NCBI GenBank assembly: GCA_004144935.1
Contig: SDZP01000020.1
Coordinates: forward strand, 1 to 19,043
Direction of reading: 5' to 3'
From: Caulobacteraceae bacterium
GTDB taxonomy: Bacteria; Pseudomonadota; Alphaproteobacteria; Caulobacterales; Caulobacteraceae
DNA: 19,043 bases
Made by a program: the position numbers and the translations under genes. Below, piece by piece: positions 6,244-13,181 of the stretch; the first letter of the stretch is position 1, and every line of letters begins with the position of its first letter. The notes under the pieces are model-generated. The model worked only from the letters and a program-made list of their open reading frames with translations, did not search any database and was not told the origin of the DNA.

Positions 6244-7425
6244 CTAAGCCTTCTTCCCCCAGACCGTCAGCGCCAGGGCGGCCAGGCCGGCCACCGCCAC
6301 GATCGGCACCGTCGACATCACCACATCGCCGCTGGTGGCGCCCGAGCCCAGCAGGACGCCGGCCACCAGGGGACCGAACACCGAGCCCAGCCGCCCGGCC
6401 GACACCGCCGCCCCCACCCCGACGCCGCGCACCTTCTCGCCGTAGTGCTGCGGCGCCAGGCCGTAGAGGCCGAACTGGCCGGCCATGATCAGGAAGCCGG
6501 CCGCAAACCCGAACAGCGCCAGGCTGGAGGCGCCGGTCAGCCCGGCCATGGCGAACAGCACCACCATCAACAGCAGGAAGATGCCGAGGAAGGGCCGCCG
6601 GGCCCCGACCCGGTCGATGGCCCAGCCGGCGAACAGCCCGCCCAGCGCCCCGCCGATGTTGAACAGGGTCATGATCCCGGCCGCCGCCCTGGGTTCGACG
6701 CCGCGCTGGCCGAGCAGGATCGGCAGCCAGTTGAGGAACAGGTGCAGCACCAGGGCGATGGCCGCGAAGCTGAGCCACAGGGAGGCGGTGGTGGCCAGCC
6801 GCTCGCGGCCGAACAGGGCGTGCAGGCTGTCGCCGCTGAGGACGTCGTCGGCCGACTTGGCCTTGGTTTCGGGCAGCAGGAAGAACAGCAGGACGGCTAG
6901 GACCAGCGGCGCGACGCCGCCGGCGATGAAGATCAGCCGCCAGTCGGCCTGGGCCGCGTCGCTGCGGGCCAGCAGGCCGACCAGGGCGCCCCCCAGCGGC
7001 AGGCCGGCCGTCACCAGTCCGACGGTCAGCGCCTTGCGCTTGTCCCCCGCCAGTTCCGACGACATGGCCAGCAGCATCGGCATGGCGCCGCCGAGGCCCA
7101 GCCCGCAAAGAAAGCGGACCAGCAGCAGCACATCCAGGTTCCAGGCCCAGGCGGTGGACAGGCTGAACAGGCCGAAGACCACGACCGAAGCCAGCAGCAC
7201 CGGCTTGCGCCCCAGACGGTCGGCAAACGGCCCCGCCATCAGGGCCCCGAAGAACAGGCCCAGCGGGCTGGCGCTGAAGGCCGCTCCGGCCTGCCCGGCG
7301 GTCAACCCGAGATCCGGCACCAGCTTCGGCGCCGCCACCCCCATCGAGGCGATGTCGAAACCCTCCAGCATCGCCGCCAGCAGGCAGAGGCCGATGGCGA
7401 TCCAGGGAGCGGGCGATTTGGTCAT
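6244..7425 (-). CDS. MFS transporter, aromatic acid:H+ symporter (AAHS)-like
   Basis: This is a 393-residue inner-membrane carrier with about 12 hydrophobic segments. It shows the major facilitator motif A between TM2 and TM3 (GPFADRLGRKPVLLAS) and a related loop, AGWAIDRVGARRP, at the middle repeat. The TM1 pattern LEGFDIASMGVAAP resembles PcaK/MhpT-type carriers for aromatic acids, so an organic-acid substrate is likely, but specificity cannot be read from sequence. I chose MTKSPAPW at 7425 because GGAGAG sits 7 nt upstream. A longer frame adds 16 residues without a ribosome-binding site. It faces ccr tail to tail and a small lipoprotein gene head to head across 124 bp, and it is probably monocistronic. 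The neighbouring acyl-CoA genes would fit a carboxylate substrate, but this is inference. Confidence 0.88.
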   Translation of the reverse strand: MTKSPAPWIAIGLCLLAAMLEGFDIASMGVAAPKLVPDLGLTAGQAGAAFSASPLGLFFGALMAGPFADRLGRKPVLLASVVVFGLFSLSTAWAWNLDVLLLVRFLCGLGLGGAMPMLLAMSSELAGDKRKALTVGLVTAGLPLGGALVGLLARSDAAQADWRLIFIAGGVAPLVLAVLLFFLLPETKAKSADDVLSGDSLHALFGRERLATTASLWLSFAAIALVLHLFLNWLPILLGQRGVEPRAAAGIMTLFNIGGALGGLFAGWAIDRVGARRPFLGIFLLLMVVLFAMAGLTGASSLALFGFAAGFLIMAGQFGLYGLAPQHYGEKVRGVGVGAAVSAGRLGSVFGPLVAGVLLGSGATSGDVVMSTVPIVAVAGLAALALTVWGKKA

Positions 7426-7549
7426 GCGGTGTCTCTCCGGGGCAGAGACTGGCACATCCATGGCGCGGGGCAAGGCGGGTCAAGGGATCCAGGTTTGCGG
7501 AGGCGGCCTGGCGTTTGGGTTGCGACGGGCGGCGCCCTATCGTCGCGCC

Positions 7550-7954
7550 ATGACGCCGAGGCTGTTGCCGTTCCTTCTTGTCTTCCTGACCGTGGCGGCC
7601 TGCTCGGGCGGCGACGCGCAGAGCCTCGAGACGTCTCGCGCCAGGCTGGCGCAGCATCGCAAGGCCTATGACTGGCTGGCAGCGGAACTGCGCCACTGCG
7701 GCCTTCACGAGCTGGCGGCGACCGGGCAGGCGGCGGACCGCTGCGCCGGCCGGTTCGACCGGGCCACCCTGCAGAGCGCGATGATCACCCTGCGCGTCCG
7801 GCAAGCCCGCCTCGAGGGGGATGAGGTGTGGCTGCAGACCGGGGTGGCGACGCCCGTGGCCAGCTGGATGATCCATACCGGCGCGCCGGACGACCACCGG
7901 CCCGATCCCCTGACGGCGGCGCCTCATCACTGGTTCTACGAAATGCGGGACTGA
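7550..7954 (+). CDS. Small predicted lipoprotein of unknown function
   Basis: The product is 134 residues. It begins with a short basic start, a hydrophobic core (LLPFLLVFLTVAA) and a lipobox ending at Cys18 (VAAC-SGG), so it should be a lipid-anchored periplasmic or outer-membrane protein. The mature part is mostly charged and helical in appearance, with two cysteines (RHCGLHELAATGQAADRC) that could form a disulfide, then a C-terminal HHWFYEMRD. I recognise no family. There is no strong Shine-Dalgarno before ATG 7550. It is followed by a repeat/hairpin and then lepB on the same strand, 105 bp downstream. Confidence 0.75.
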   Translation: MTPRLLPFLLVFLTVAACSGGDAQSLETSRARLAQHRKAYDWLAAELRHCGLHELAATGQAADRCAGRFDRATLQSAMITLRVRQARLEGDEVWLQTGVATPVASWMIHTGAPDDHRPDPLTAAPHHWFYEMRD

Positions 7955-7962
7955 GGAATCTT

Positions 7963-7995
7963 CTGTCCGGACAGGGTTTTCAGCCGTCCGGACAG
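7963..7995 (+). repeat. Twin GTCCGGACAGGG direct repeat forming a 10-bp stem hairpin
   Basis: GTCCGGACAGGG occurs at 7965-7976 and again at 7986-7997, 21 bp apart (two helical turns). Each copy contains the 8-bp palindrome GTCCGGAC; the first extends to a 12-bp palindrome, CTGTCCGGACAG. CTGTCCGGAC (7963-7972) also pairs perfectly with GTCCGGACAG (7986-7995) over a 13-nt loop. It could be a tandem operator for lepB or a processing/termination hairpin after the lipoprotein gene. No T-run follows. Confidence 0.6.
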
Positions 7996-8059
7996 GGGTT
8001 CGCTCGCGTCGGCCCTGGATGGCCGGTCTGCTGGGGTCCGTTCAATCCTGGAGCCCGCC

Positions 8060-8818
8060 GTGACCGACGCCGCCGAAACCCCCAAACCCACCCTGCTGGC
8101 CGAGGCGCTCGACATCCTGCGCACCGTAGTTATCGCCCTGGCGATCGCGCTGCTGTTCCGCATCGTCGCCTGGCAGCCCTACACCATCCCCTCCTCGTCG
8201 ATGGAGCCGGGGCTGGTGACCGGCGACTACATCCTGGTCTCCAAGTTCGCCTACGGCTGGAGCCGCGCCTCCCTGCCCTTCGCGCCGCCGCTGTTCGAGG
8301 GACGGGTGCTGGGGACGGGGCCCGGGCGCGGCGAGGTGGTGGTCTTCCGCGACAGCGCCGATCCGGGCAAGACGCTGATCAAGCGGGTCGTCGGCCTGCC
8401 GGGGGACCGGGTGCAGGTGATCGGCGGTCGGGTCCTGGTCAACGGCGCGGCCACTGCGCGCCAGAACCTGGGACCGGCCATCGACCGGGACGACCCGCAC
8501 GTCCATCCCGTCCTCTTCGACGAGCGGCTGGCGGACGGGCGCACCTACGCCACCTTCGATCGCGGCGAGGCTCCCGGCGACGACACCGGCGTCTATCTCG
8601 TGCCAGCCGGCCGGTACTTCATGATGGGCGACAACCGCGACAACTCGCTGGACAGCCGCTGGCCGACCCAGGCGGGCGGGGTCGGCTTCGTGGCGGCGCA
8701 GGACATCGTCGGGCGGGCCGACCTGGTGCTGGCCTCCTGGCATCCGGGGGCCGGCTTGCTGAAACCCTGGACCTGGCTGGACCTGCAGTGGGACCGGTTC
8801 GTCAAGCCGATCCGCTGA
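8060..8818 (+). CDS. lepB: Signal peptidase I (leader peptidase)
   Basis: This membrane serine protease removes signal peptides from secreted proteins on the periplasmic face of the inner membrane. The 252-residue protein has one N-terminal membrane anchor (about residues 20-37). The catalytic Ser47 lies in IPSSSMEPG, and general base Lys108 lies in TLIKRVVGLPGD. The box E motif MGDNRDNSLDSR is present, so the Ser/Lys dyad and substrate pocket are intact. The start is GTG at 8060, supported by GGAG 6 nt upstream. Family members in alphaproteobacteria usually sit beside rnc and era. Here no such neighbours exist, so this may be a second paralogue with a narrower substrate range. Its stop abuts the stop of the convergent gene with no gap (TGATCA). 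Confidence 0.93.
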   Translation: MTDAAETPKPTLLAEALDILRTVVIALAIALLFRIVAWQPYTIPSSSMEPGLVTGDYILVSKFAYGWSRASLPFAPPLFEGRVLGTGPGRGEVVVFRDSADPGKTLIKRVVGLPGDRVQVIGGRVLVNGAATARQNLGPAIDRDDPHVHPVLFDERLADGRTYATFDRGEAPGDDTGVYLVPAGRYFMMGDNRDNSLDSRWPTQAGGVGFVAAQDIVGRADLVLASWHPGAGLLKPWTWLDLQWDRFVKPIR

Positions 8819-9286
8819 TCAGCCTTTTGGCCGGGGTCCGCGCTCGTACTCGGCGGGGCTGAGCCGCCCGTCGCGGTCGGCATCGCAGCTGTCGAACGCC
8901 AGGCGCTGCAGTTGGGCGCGCAAGGGCGCGTCCGGCGCCACCTCCTTGCCGCCCGCCTCGATGCGGACCGGCGCGGCGGCGAACTCGGCGAAGGCCAGGA
9001 CGCCGGTGCGATCCTTGTCGAGACTGGCGAAGCTGGGCGCCGCCATGGCGGCGGCAAGCGATGGCAGGGCGCTGGCCGCGACCCCGAGGATCACCGCCGC
9101 CCCGGCGACGGCGCGAACCCGGACCCAACCGCCGGTCGGCCGGCGCGCCAGATGGGCCTCGATGTCGCCGCGAAGGACCTCGCTGGCGGTGAGGCCGTCC
9201 TGGCGACAGCGCAGCATGAAGGCGGTCTTGGTCTCGTGCGGCAGCCGGATCTCGAGGCTTTCGCTCTTCTTGGGTGATCCGGTCAC
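8819..9286 (-). CDS. Membrane protein with N-terminal RHH-like region and two C-terminal EF-hands
   Basis: This protein (155 aa) has an odd modular layout. Residues 9-46 (LEIRLPHETKTAFMLRC...) follow the pattern of a ribbon-helix-helix segment: a short strand with alternating residues, then two helices. Residues 56-79 form one hydrophobic span. The tail carries two EF-hand loops with standard ligand spacing: D90-x-D92-x-T94-G-x-L-x-x-x-E101 and D135-x-D137-x-D139-G-x-L-x-x-x-E146. The expected topology is N-terminus in the cytoplasm and calcium sites in the periplasm. The GTG start at 9286 is chosen because AAGGG precedes it and overlaps the stop of the upstream beta-lactamase family gene, 11 bp away. 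Longer frames read into that gene. EF-hand proteins with RHH-like starts seem to recur in Caulobacterales from memory. DNA binding is not established. Confidence 0.75.
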   Translation of the reverse strand: MTGSPKKSESLEIRLPHETKTAFMLRCRQDGLTASEVLRGDIEAHLARRPTGGWVRVRAVAGAAVILGVAASALPSLAAAMAAPSFASLDKDRTGVLAFAEFAAAPVRIEAGGKEVAPDAPLRAQLQRLAFDSCDADRDGRLSPAEYERGPRPKG

Positions 9287-9297
9287 GGGATGTCCCT

Positions 9298-10410
9298 TCA
9301 GTCCGGGATGAAGCGTTTGCGAAGCTGGCCGGCGAAGCTGCGGGCCGCCCCCTTGGTGGCGTCGGGCGGGCCGTTGGCGACCCCGACGAAGGCCAGCTTG
9401 CGGCCCGGCGCGACCAGGGCCACGGCATGCCACATGGTGTTGCTGCCCTCGTGCGCCAGGACAGGGCCCTGGGCCCACGGCGGCGTGCTGATCCCCCAGC
9501 CGAGCGCATAGGGCCGCCCCTCGCCCGGGACGGGGGTGGTCAGGGCCCTGACCGTCGCCGGCTTGAGGACATCGCCGCCGTCGGTGAGGAACAGCCGCAG
9601 GAATTTCGCATAGTCGGTCAGGTTGGAGTGGACCGTGCCGGCCGGTCCGAGGATCGGCGGATTGTCGGCCATGCCGGCCGGATCGACGGGCTTCAGCGGC
9701 CCGGCGACGCCCATTAGCGGCCGATGCCCCCAGGCATTGTTCCCCTTCGGCGCGCCGAACCCCGCCGAGGTCATGGCCAGCGGCTTGAACAGCTGTGCCG
9801 TGATCGCCTCTTCCCAGCCCTGGCCGGTGATCCGCTCGATGGCGGCCCCGACCAGGATGTAGTTGACGTTGCTGTAGGCGAAGTCACCCACCGTCCCGGC
9901 CGGCGGCTTGGCGAGCAGCTGCGCCGCCACCTCGGCCCGTTGCGCCGTCAGTGGCCGGCTGTCCTTGTGCGCCTTGAGCAGGAAGCCGCCCATCATGACC
10001 GGCTGGTCCAGGACGCCCGAGCGATGGCCCATCAGGGCCTCGATCGGCATGGGCGCGAAGGCCGGATCCAGGGTCAGCCCCTCGAACAGCTGGCCCAGGG
10101 TCGCCCCCCAGCGGGCCTTGCCCTGATCGACCAGCCGGCCGTAGAGGGCCGCCGTCATCGCCTTGCTGTTGGAGCCCAGGTGCCAGACCTCGGCCGGCCC
10201 GACCATCGGAACCTCGCCCAGGCGACGCACGCCGGCGAATTCGATGAGCTGGATGCCCTTCACCCCGACCACCGCGCCGGCCAGGGCCGGGGCGCCGGTT
10301 TGGGCCCGCAGGGCATTGACGCCCTGCGCCTCGGGCTCCTGGGCGCAGGCCGGAAGCGTGGGGGCGAGGCCCAGGGCGGACAGGCTGGCGAGCAGGTGAC
10401 GACGGTTCAT
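9298..10410 (-). CDS. Serine hydrolase, beta-lactamase/DD-peptidase family (class C-like), exported lipoprotein
   Basis: The 370-residue protein has the catalytic set of the beta-lactamase/penicillin-binding-protein-like family: S80-x-x-K83 (GSNSK), Y179-S-N181 and H319-E-G321 as the KTG equivalent. It may be a peptidase, an esterase or a beta-lactamase. The substrate is not predictable. The N-terminus MNRRHLLASL carries an arginine pair typical of Tat export, and LPAC places a candidate lipidated Cys22, so it is likely exported and anchored. The start at 10410 has GGAAG upstream. The 12-residue longer form starting at 10446 lacks the signal-peptide start and reads into the palindromic region. 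It forms a two-gene operon with the EF-hand protein. A palindrome 31 bp upstream could be its operator. Confidence 0.87.
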   Translation of the reverse strand: MNRRHLLASLSALGLAPTLPACAQEPEAQGVNALRAQTGAPALAGAVVGVKGIQLIEFAGVRRLGEVPMVGPAEVWHLGSNSKAMTAALYGRLVDQGKARWGATLGQLFEGLTLDPAFAPMPIEALMGHRSGVLDQPVMMGGFLLKAHKDSRPLTAQRAEVAAQLLAKPPAGTVGDFAYSNVNYILVGAAIERITGQGWEEAITAQLFKPLAMTSAGFGAPKGNNAWGHRPLMGVAGPLKPVDPAGMADNPPILGPAGTVHSNLTDYAKFLRLFLTDGGDVLKPATVRALTTPVPGEGRPYALGWGISTPPWAQGPVLAHEGSNTMWHAVALVAPGRKLAFVGVANGPPDATKGAARSFAGQLRKRFIPD

Positions 10411-10440
10411 GCGAACGATCTTCCAGACGATGGGGGCGCG

Positions 10441-10458
10441 CCACAAGTGAACTTGTGG
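10441..10458. promoter_or_regulatory. Palindrome CCACAAGT-GA-ACTTGTGG, candidate operator
   Basis: Two perfect 8-bp arms are separated by 2 bp. The site lies between the divergent beta-lactamase family gene (start at 10410) and obgE (start at 10508). Its size and symmetry suit a dimeric repressor, and its distance suits control of the hydrolase. The regulator is not identifiable here. Confidence 0.4.
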
Positions 10459-10459
10459 T

Positions 10460-10488
10460 AAGGGCGGCGCCTTCTCCCCGCCGCCCTT
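10460..10488 (+). terminator. Terminator-like GC hairpin in the obgE leader
   Basis: AAGGGCGGC (10460-10468) pairs with GCCGCCCTT (10480-10488) over an 11-nt loop, followed by TTG. It ends 19 bp before the obgE start codon. No plus-strand gene lies directly upstream for it to terminate. It may be a leftover terminator of a lost upstream gene, an attenuator for obgE, or a leftward element. Confidence 0.5.
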
Positions 10489-10507
10489 TGATTACATAAG
10501 CCGATCC

Positions 10508-11566
10508 ATGAAGTTCCTCGACCAGTGCAAGATCTATATCCGCTCCGGAAACGGCGGCGGCGGCGCTGTGTCGTTCCGGCGCGAGAAGTACATCGAATAC
10601 GGCGGCCCGGACGGCGGTGACGGCGGACGCGGCGGCGATGTCTGGGCCGAGGCGGTCGAAGGGCTCAACACCCTGATCGACTACCGCTACCAACAGCACT
10701 TCAAGGCCGACACCGGCATTCACGGCATGGGCCGCAACCGTCACGGCCACGCCGGCGAGGACGTCGTGCTGAAGGTGCCGGTCGGCACCCAGATCCTCGA
10801 AGAGGACAAGGAGACCCTGATCGCCGACATGGACGAGGCCGGCATGCGCGTCCTGCTCGCCAAGGGCGGCAACGGCGGCTGGGGCAACGACCGCTTCAAG
10901 GGGCCGATCAACCAGGCCCCCAAGCACGCCAACCCCGGCCAGGAGGGCGAGGAAAAGACCATCTGGCTGCGGCTGAAGCTGATCGCCGACGCCGGCCTGG
11001 TCGGCCTGCCCAACGCCGGCAAGTCGACCTTCCTGGCCGCCGCCAGCGCCGCCAAGCCGAAGATCGCCGACTATCCCTTCACCACCCTGGCCCCCAACCT
11101 CGGCATGGTCGACCTGTCGCTGGGCGAACGCTTCGTGCTGGCCGATATTCCCGGCCTGATCGAAGGCGCCTCCGAAGGCCAGGGTCTGGGCACCCGCTTC
11201 CTCGGCCACGTCGAGCGCACCGCCGTGCTGATCCACCTGGTCGACATCACCCAGGACGACATCGTCGGCGCCTGGAAGACGGTGCGCGGCGAACTGGAGG
11301 CCTATGGCGAGGGCCTGGCCGAGCGCAACGAGATCGTCGCCCTCTCCAAGATCGACTCGGTCGACGCCGAGACCGCCCAATGGCGGGTCGAGGAGTTCCG
11401 CGAGGCGACGGGCATCACCCCGCGCACGGTGTCGGGCGTGTCCGGCCAGAACGTGCGCCAGATCCTGCGCGAGTGCTGGCGGATGGTGCGGCGCGAGCGC
11501 GGCGAGATCTTCGAGGATGACGACGACGATTCCGCCGCTGTCGATGCCCCCTGGTCGCCGGTCTAG
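10508..11566 (+). CDS. obgE: Obg-family GTPase ObgE/CgtA
   Basis: This essential GTPase associates with the 50S ribosomal subunit and links ribosome assembly to growth and stress. Its length (352 aa) is close to Caulobacter CgtA. The N-terminal glycine-rich Obg fold is clear (SGNGGGGAVSFRREKY, GGPDGGDGGRGGDVW, GRNRHGHAGEDVVLKVPVGT). The GTPase domain has G1 GLPNAGKST at 166-174, the FTTLAPNLG switch region at 191-199, G3 DIPG at 213-216, G4 SKID at 280-283 and a G5-like SGVSG. The tail is short and acidic (EDDDDD). There is no clear ribosome-binding site before ATG 10508. It heads an apparent operon with a small secreted protein and proB. The ribosomal protein genes often found upstream (rplU, rpmA) are absent here. 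Confidence 0.96.
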   Translation: MKFLDQCKIYIRSGNGGGGAVSFRREKYIEYGGPDGGDGGRGGDVWAEAVEGLNTLIDYRYQQHFKADTGIHGMGRNRHGHAGEDVVLKVPVGTQILEEDKETLIADMDEAGMRVLLAKGGNGGWGNDRFKGPINQAPKHANPGQEGEEKTIWLRLKLIADAGLVGLPNAGKSTFLAAASAAKPKIADYPFTTLAPNLGMVDLSLGERFVLADIPGLIEGASEGQGLGTRFLGHVERTAVLIHLVDITQDDIVGAWKTVRGELEAYGEGLAERNEIVALSKIDSVDAETAQWRVEEFREATGITPRTVSGVSGQNVRQILRECWRMVRRERGEIFEDDDDDSAAVDAPWSPV

Positions 11567-11582
11567 CTTCAGGATTGTTCAG

Positions 11583-12062
11583 ATGATCGCCATCGCCCTT
11601 ACCCTGGTGCTGCTCGCCGCGCAGCCGGCCCCCGCGCCGGCCGCGCCCGCGGCGGCGCCCGCGCCGGCGGTGGTCCCCGCGCCCGCTCCGGCCGCGGCCC
11701 CGGCTGCAGAGGAGTCGCCCTCGCCCCGGCTTGACGCGGCGCTGGCGGCCCTGAAGGGCAAGCCGAAGACCAGCCTGACCGCCAAGCTCGGCCCCGCCGA
11801 CACCGTGCGCCAGGCGATCGACGGCCAGGCGCTGTTCTGGACGATCAGGCTGGAGGGCGAGACCGTCTGCGGCGCCAACGCCTCCGGGGCGCTGGTCTGC
11901 GGCCGCCAGGGCGACGGCCAGTGCATCGTGGTCGCCGCCTTCGACCAGGCCGACGCCATGACCGTCTGGCGCATCGTCGGCCTGCCGACCGCCTGCGAGA
12001 AGGCGGCCGACATGCTGCTCGCCCCGCCGGTGGCCGCCCCGAAATACAAGTCCGGCCGGTGA
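11583..12062 (+). CDS. Secreted Ala/Pro-rich protein of unknown function
   Basis: The 159-residue product starts with a hydrophobic signal sequence (MIAIALTLVLLAAQ). A low-complexity linker of about 30 residues, almost entirely Ala and Pro, follows. A compact domain of about 110 residues comes next, with four cysteines (TVCGANASGALVCGRQGDGQC and PTACEK), which would suit disulfides in the periplasm. I recognise no family. It sits 16 bp after obgE and 9 bp before proB, so it is co-transcribed with both, and a CAGGA element precedes the start. The A/P repeat is GC-rich and could be length-variable between strains. Confidence 0.75.
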   Translation: MIAIALTLVLLAAQPAPAPAAPAAAPAPAVVPAPAPAAAPAAEESPSPRLDAALAALKGKPKTSLTAKLGPADTVRQAIDGQALFWTIRLEGETVCGANASGALVCGRQGDGQCIVVAAFDQADAMTVWRIVGLPTACEKAADMLLAPPVAAPKYKSGR

Positions 12063-12071
12063 TCTGAACCC

Positions 12072-13181
12072 ATGCTGGCGGGGGCCAAACGTATTGTCGT
12101 CAAGGTCGGCTCGGCCCTCGTCGCCGACGCCGCCAGCGGCGACGCCGACCGCGCCTGGCTGACCGCCTTCGCGGCCGACGCGGCGCGGCTGATGCAAGGC
12201 GGGGCGCAGCTGCTGGTCGTCTCCTCCGGCGCCGTGGCGCTGGGCCGTCGACGCCTGGGCCTGACCCGCAAGGCCTTGACCCTCCCTGAAAAGCAGGCGG
12301 CCGCGGCGGCGGGCCAGTCGCTGCTGATGCGGGCCTGGGAGGAGGCCTTCGAGCCGCACGGCCGGATCGTCGCCCAGGTGCTGATGACCCGCGACGACAC
12401 TGAGGTGCGTCGGCGCTGGCTCAACGCCCGGGCGACGACCGAGACCCTGCTGGGGCTGGGCGCCGTGCCGGTGGTCAACGAGAACGACACCGTCGTCACC
12501 GAGGAGATCCGCTACGGCGACAACGACCGGCTGGCCGCCCGCGTGGCGCAGATGATCGGCGCCGACCGGCTGGTGTTGCTCAGCGACATCGACGGCCTCT
12601 ACACCGCCGATCCAAGACGCGACCCGGCGGCCCGGCGGCTGGAGCGGATCGATGTGTTGACTCCGGAGATCGTCGCCATGGCCGGCGGGGCCAATGCCGG
12701 GGCGGGCGTCGGCACCGGCGGCATGGCCACGAAGCTGGCGGCGGCGCGCATCGCCCAGGGCGCCGGCTGCGCGACCATCATCACGCTGGGACGCCGCGAG
12801 CGGCCGCTTGGCGCCCTGGGCGAAGGTGCGGCGGCGACGATCATCGAGGCCGGCACCACCCCCGCCGCCGCCTACAAGAGCTGGATCGCCGGCAGCCTGT
12901 CGCCGGCCGGGACCCTGGTGGTCGACGCCGGGGCCGCGACGGCGCTGATGGCCGGCAAGAGCCTGCTGGCGGCCGGGGTGCGCCGCGTCGAGGGCCGCTT
13001 CGGCAAGGGCGACGCGGTGCTGATCGTCGGCGAGGACGGCCATGAGATCGGCCGGGGCCTGTCGCGGTATGACGCCATCGACGCCGAGCAGATCGCCGGG
13101 CTCAGGTCAGACGCCATCGAGGCAGTGATCGGCTATACGGCCGGTCCGATGGTGCATGCGGACGACCTGGTAAAGCACTGA
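12072..13181 (+). CDS. proB: Glutamate 5-kinase
   Basis: ProB phosphorylates L-glutamate with ATP to gamma-glutamyl phosphate, the first step of proline synthesis in the cytoplasm. The 369-residue protein has the amino acid kinase domain: RIVVKVGSALV near the start, VVSSGAVALGRRRLGL, PVVNENDTVV, YGDNDRLAARVA and LLSDIDGLYTADPR. A GTGGMATKLAAARIA block then leads to a C-terminal PUA domain of about 85 residues (WIAGSLSPAGTLVVDAGAATALM onward). That is the usual full length. The stop of the gene above lies 9 bp upstream; there is no strong Shine-Dalgarno. The partner proA, which often follows, is not here; the next gene is convergent with its stop directly adjoining. Feedback inhibition by proline is typical of the family. 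Confidence 0.95.
   Translation: MLAGAKRIVVKVGSALVADAASGDADRAWLTAFAADAARLMQGGAQLLVVSSGAVALGRRRLGLTRKALTLPEKQAAAAAGQSLLMRAWEEAFEPHGRIVAQVLMTRDDTEVRRRWLNARATTETLLGLGAVPVVNENDTVVTEEIRYGDNDRLAARVAQMIGADRLVLLSDIDGLYTADPRRDPAARRLERIDVLTPEIVAMAGGANAGAGVGTGGMATKLAAARIAQGAGCATIITLGRRERPLGALGEGAAATIIEAGTTPAAAYKSWIAGSLSPAGTLVVDAGAATALMAGKSLLAAGVRRVEGRFGKGDAVLIVGEDGHEIGRGLSRYDAIDAEQIAGLRSDAIEAVIGYTAGPMVHADDLVKH

Noticed and set aside
4463..7930. Minus-strand open frame of 1155 codons across ccr and the MFS gene
   Set aside because: It is composed of arginine-, glycine- and alanine-rich low-complexity sequence typical of a shadow frame in GC-rich DNA. It overlaps two clearly recognised genes and shows no family motifs.
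9298..10410. Antibiotic-resistance beta-lactamase
   Set aside because: Only the shared family motifs are visible. Many chromosomal serine hydrolases with this motif set are peptidases or esterases, so resistance cannot be claimed.
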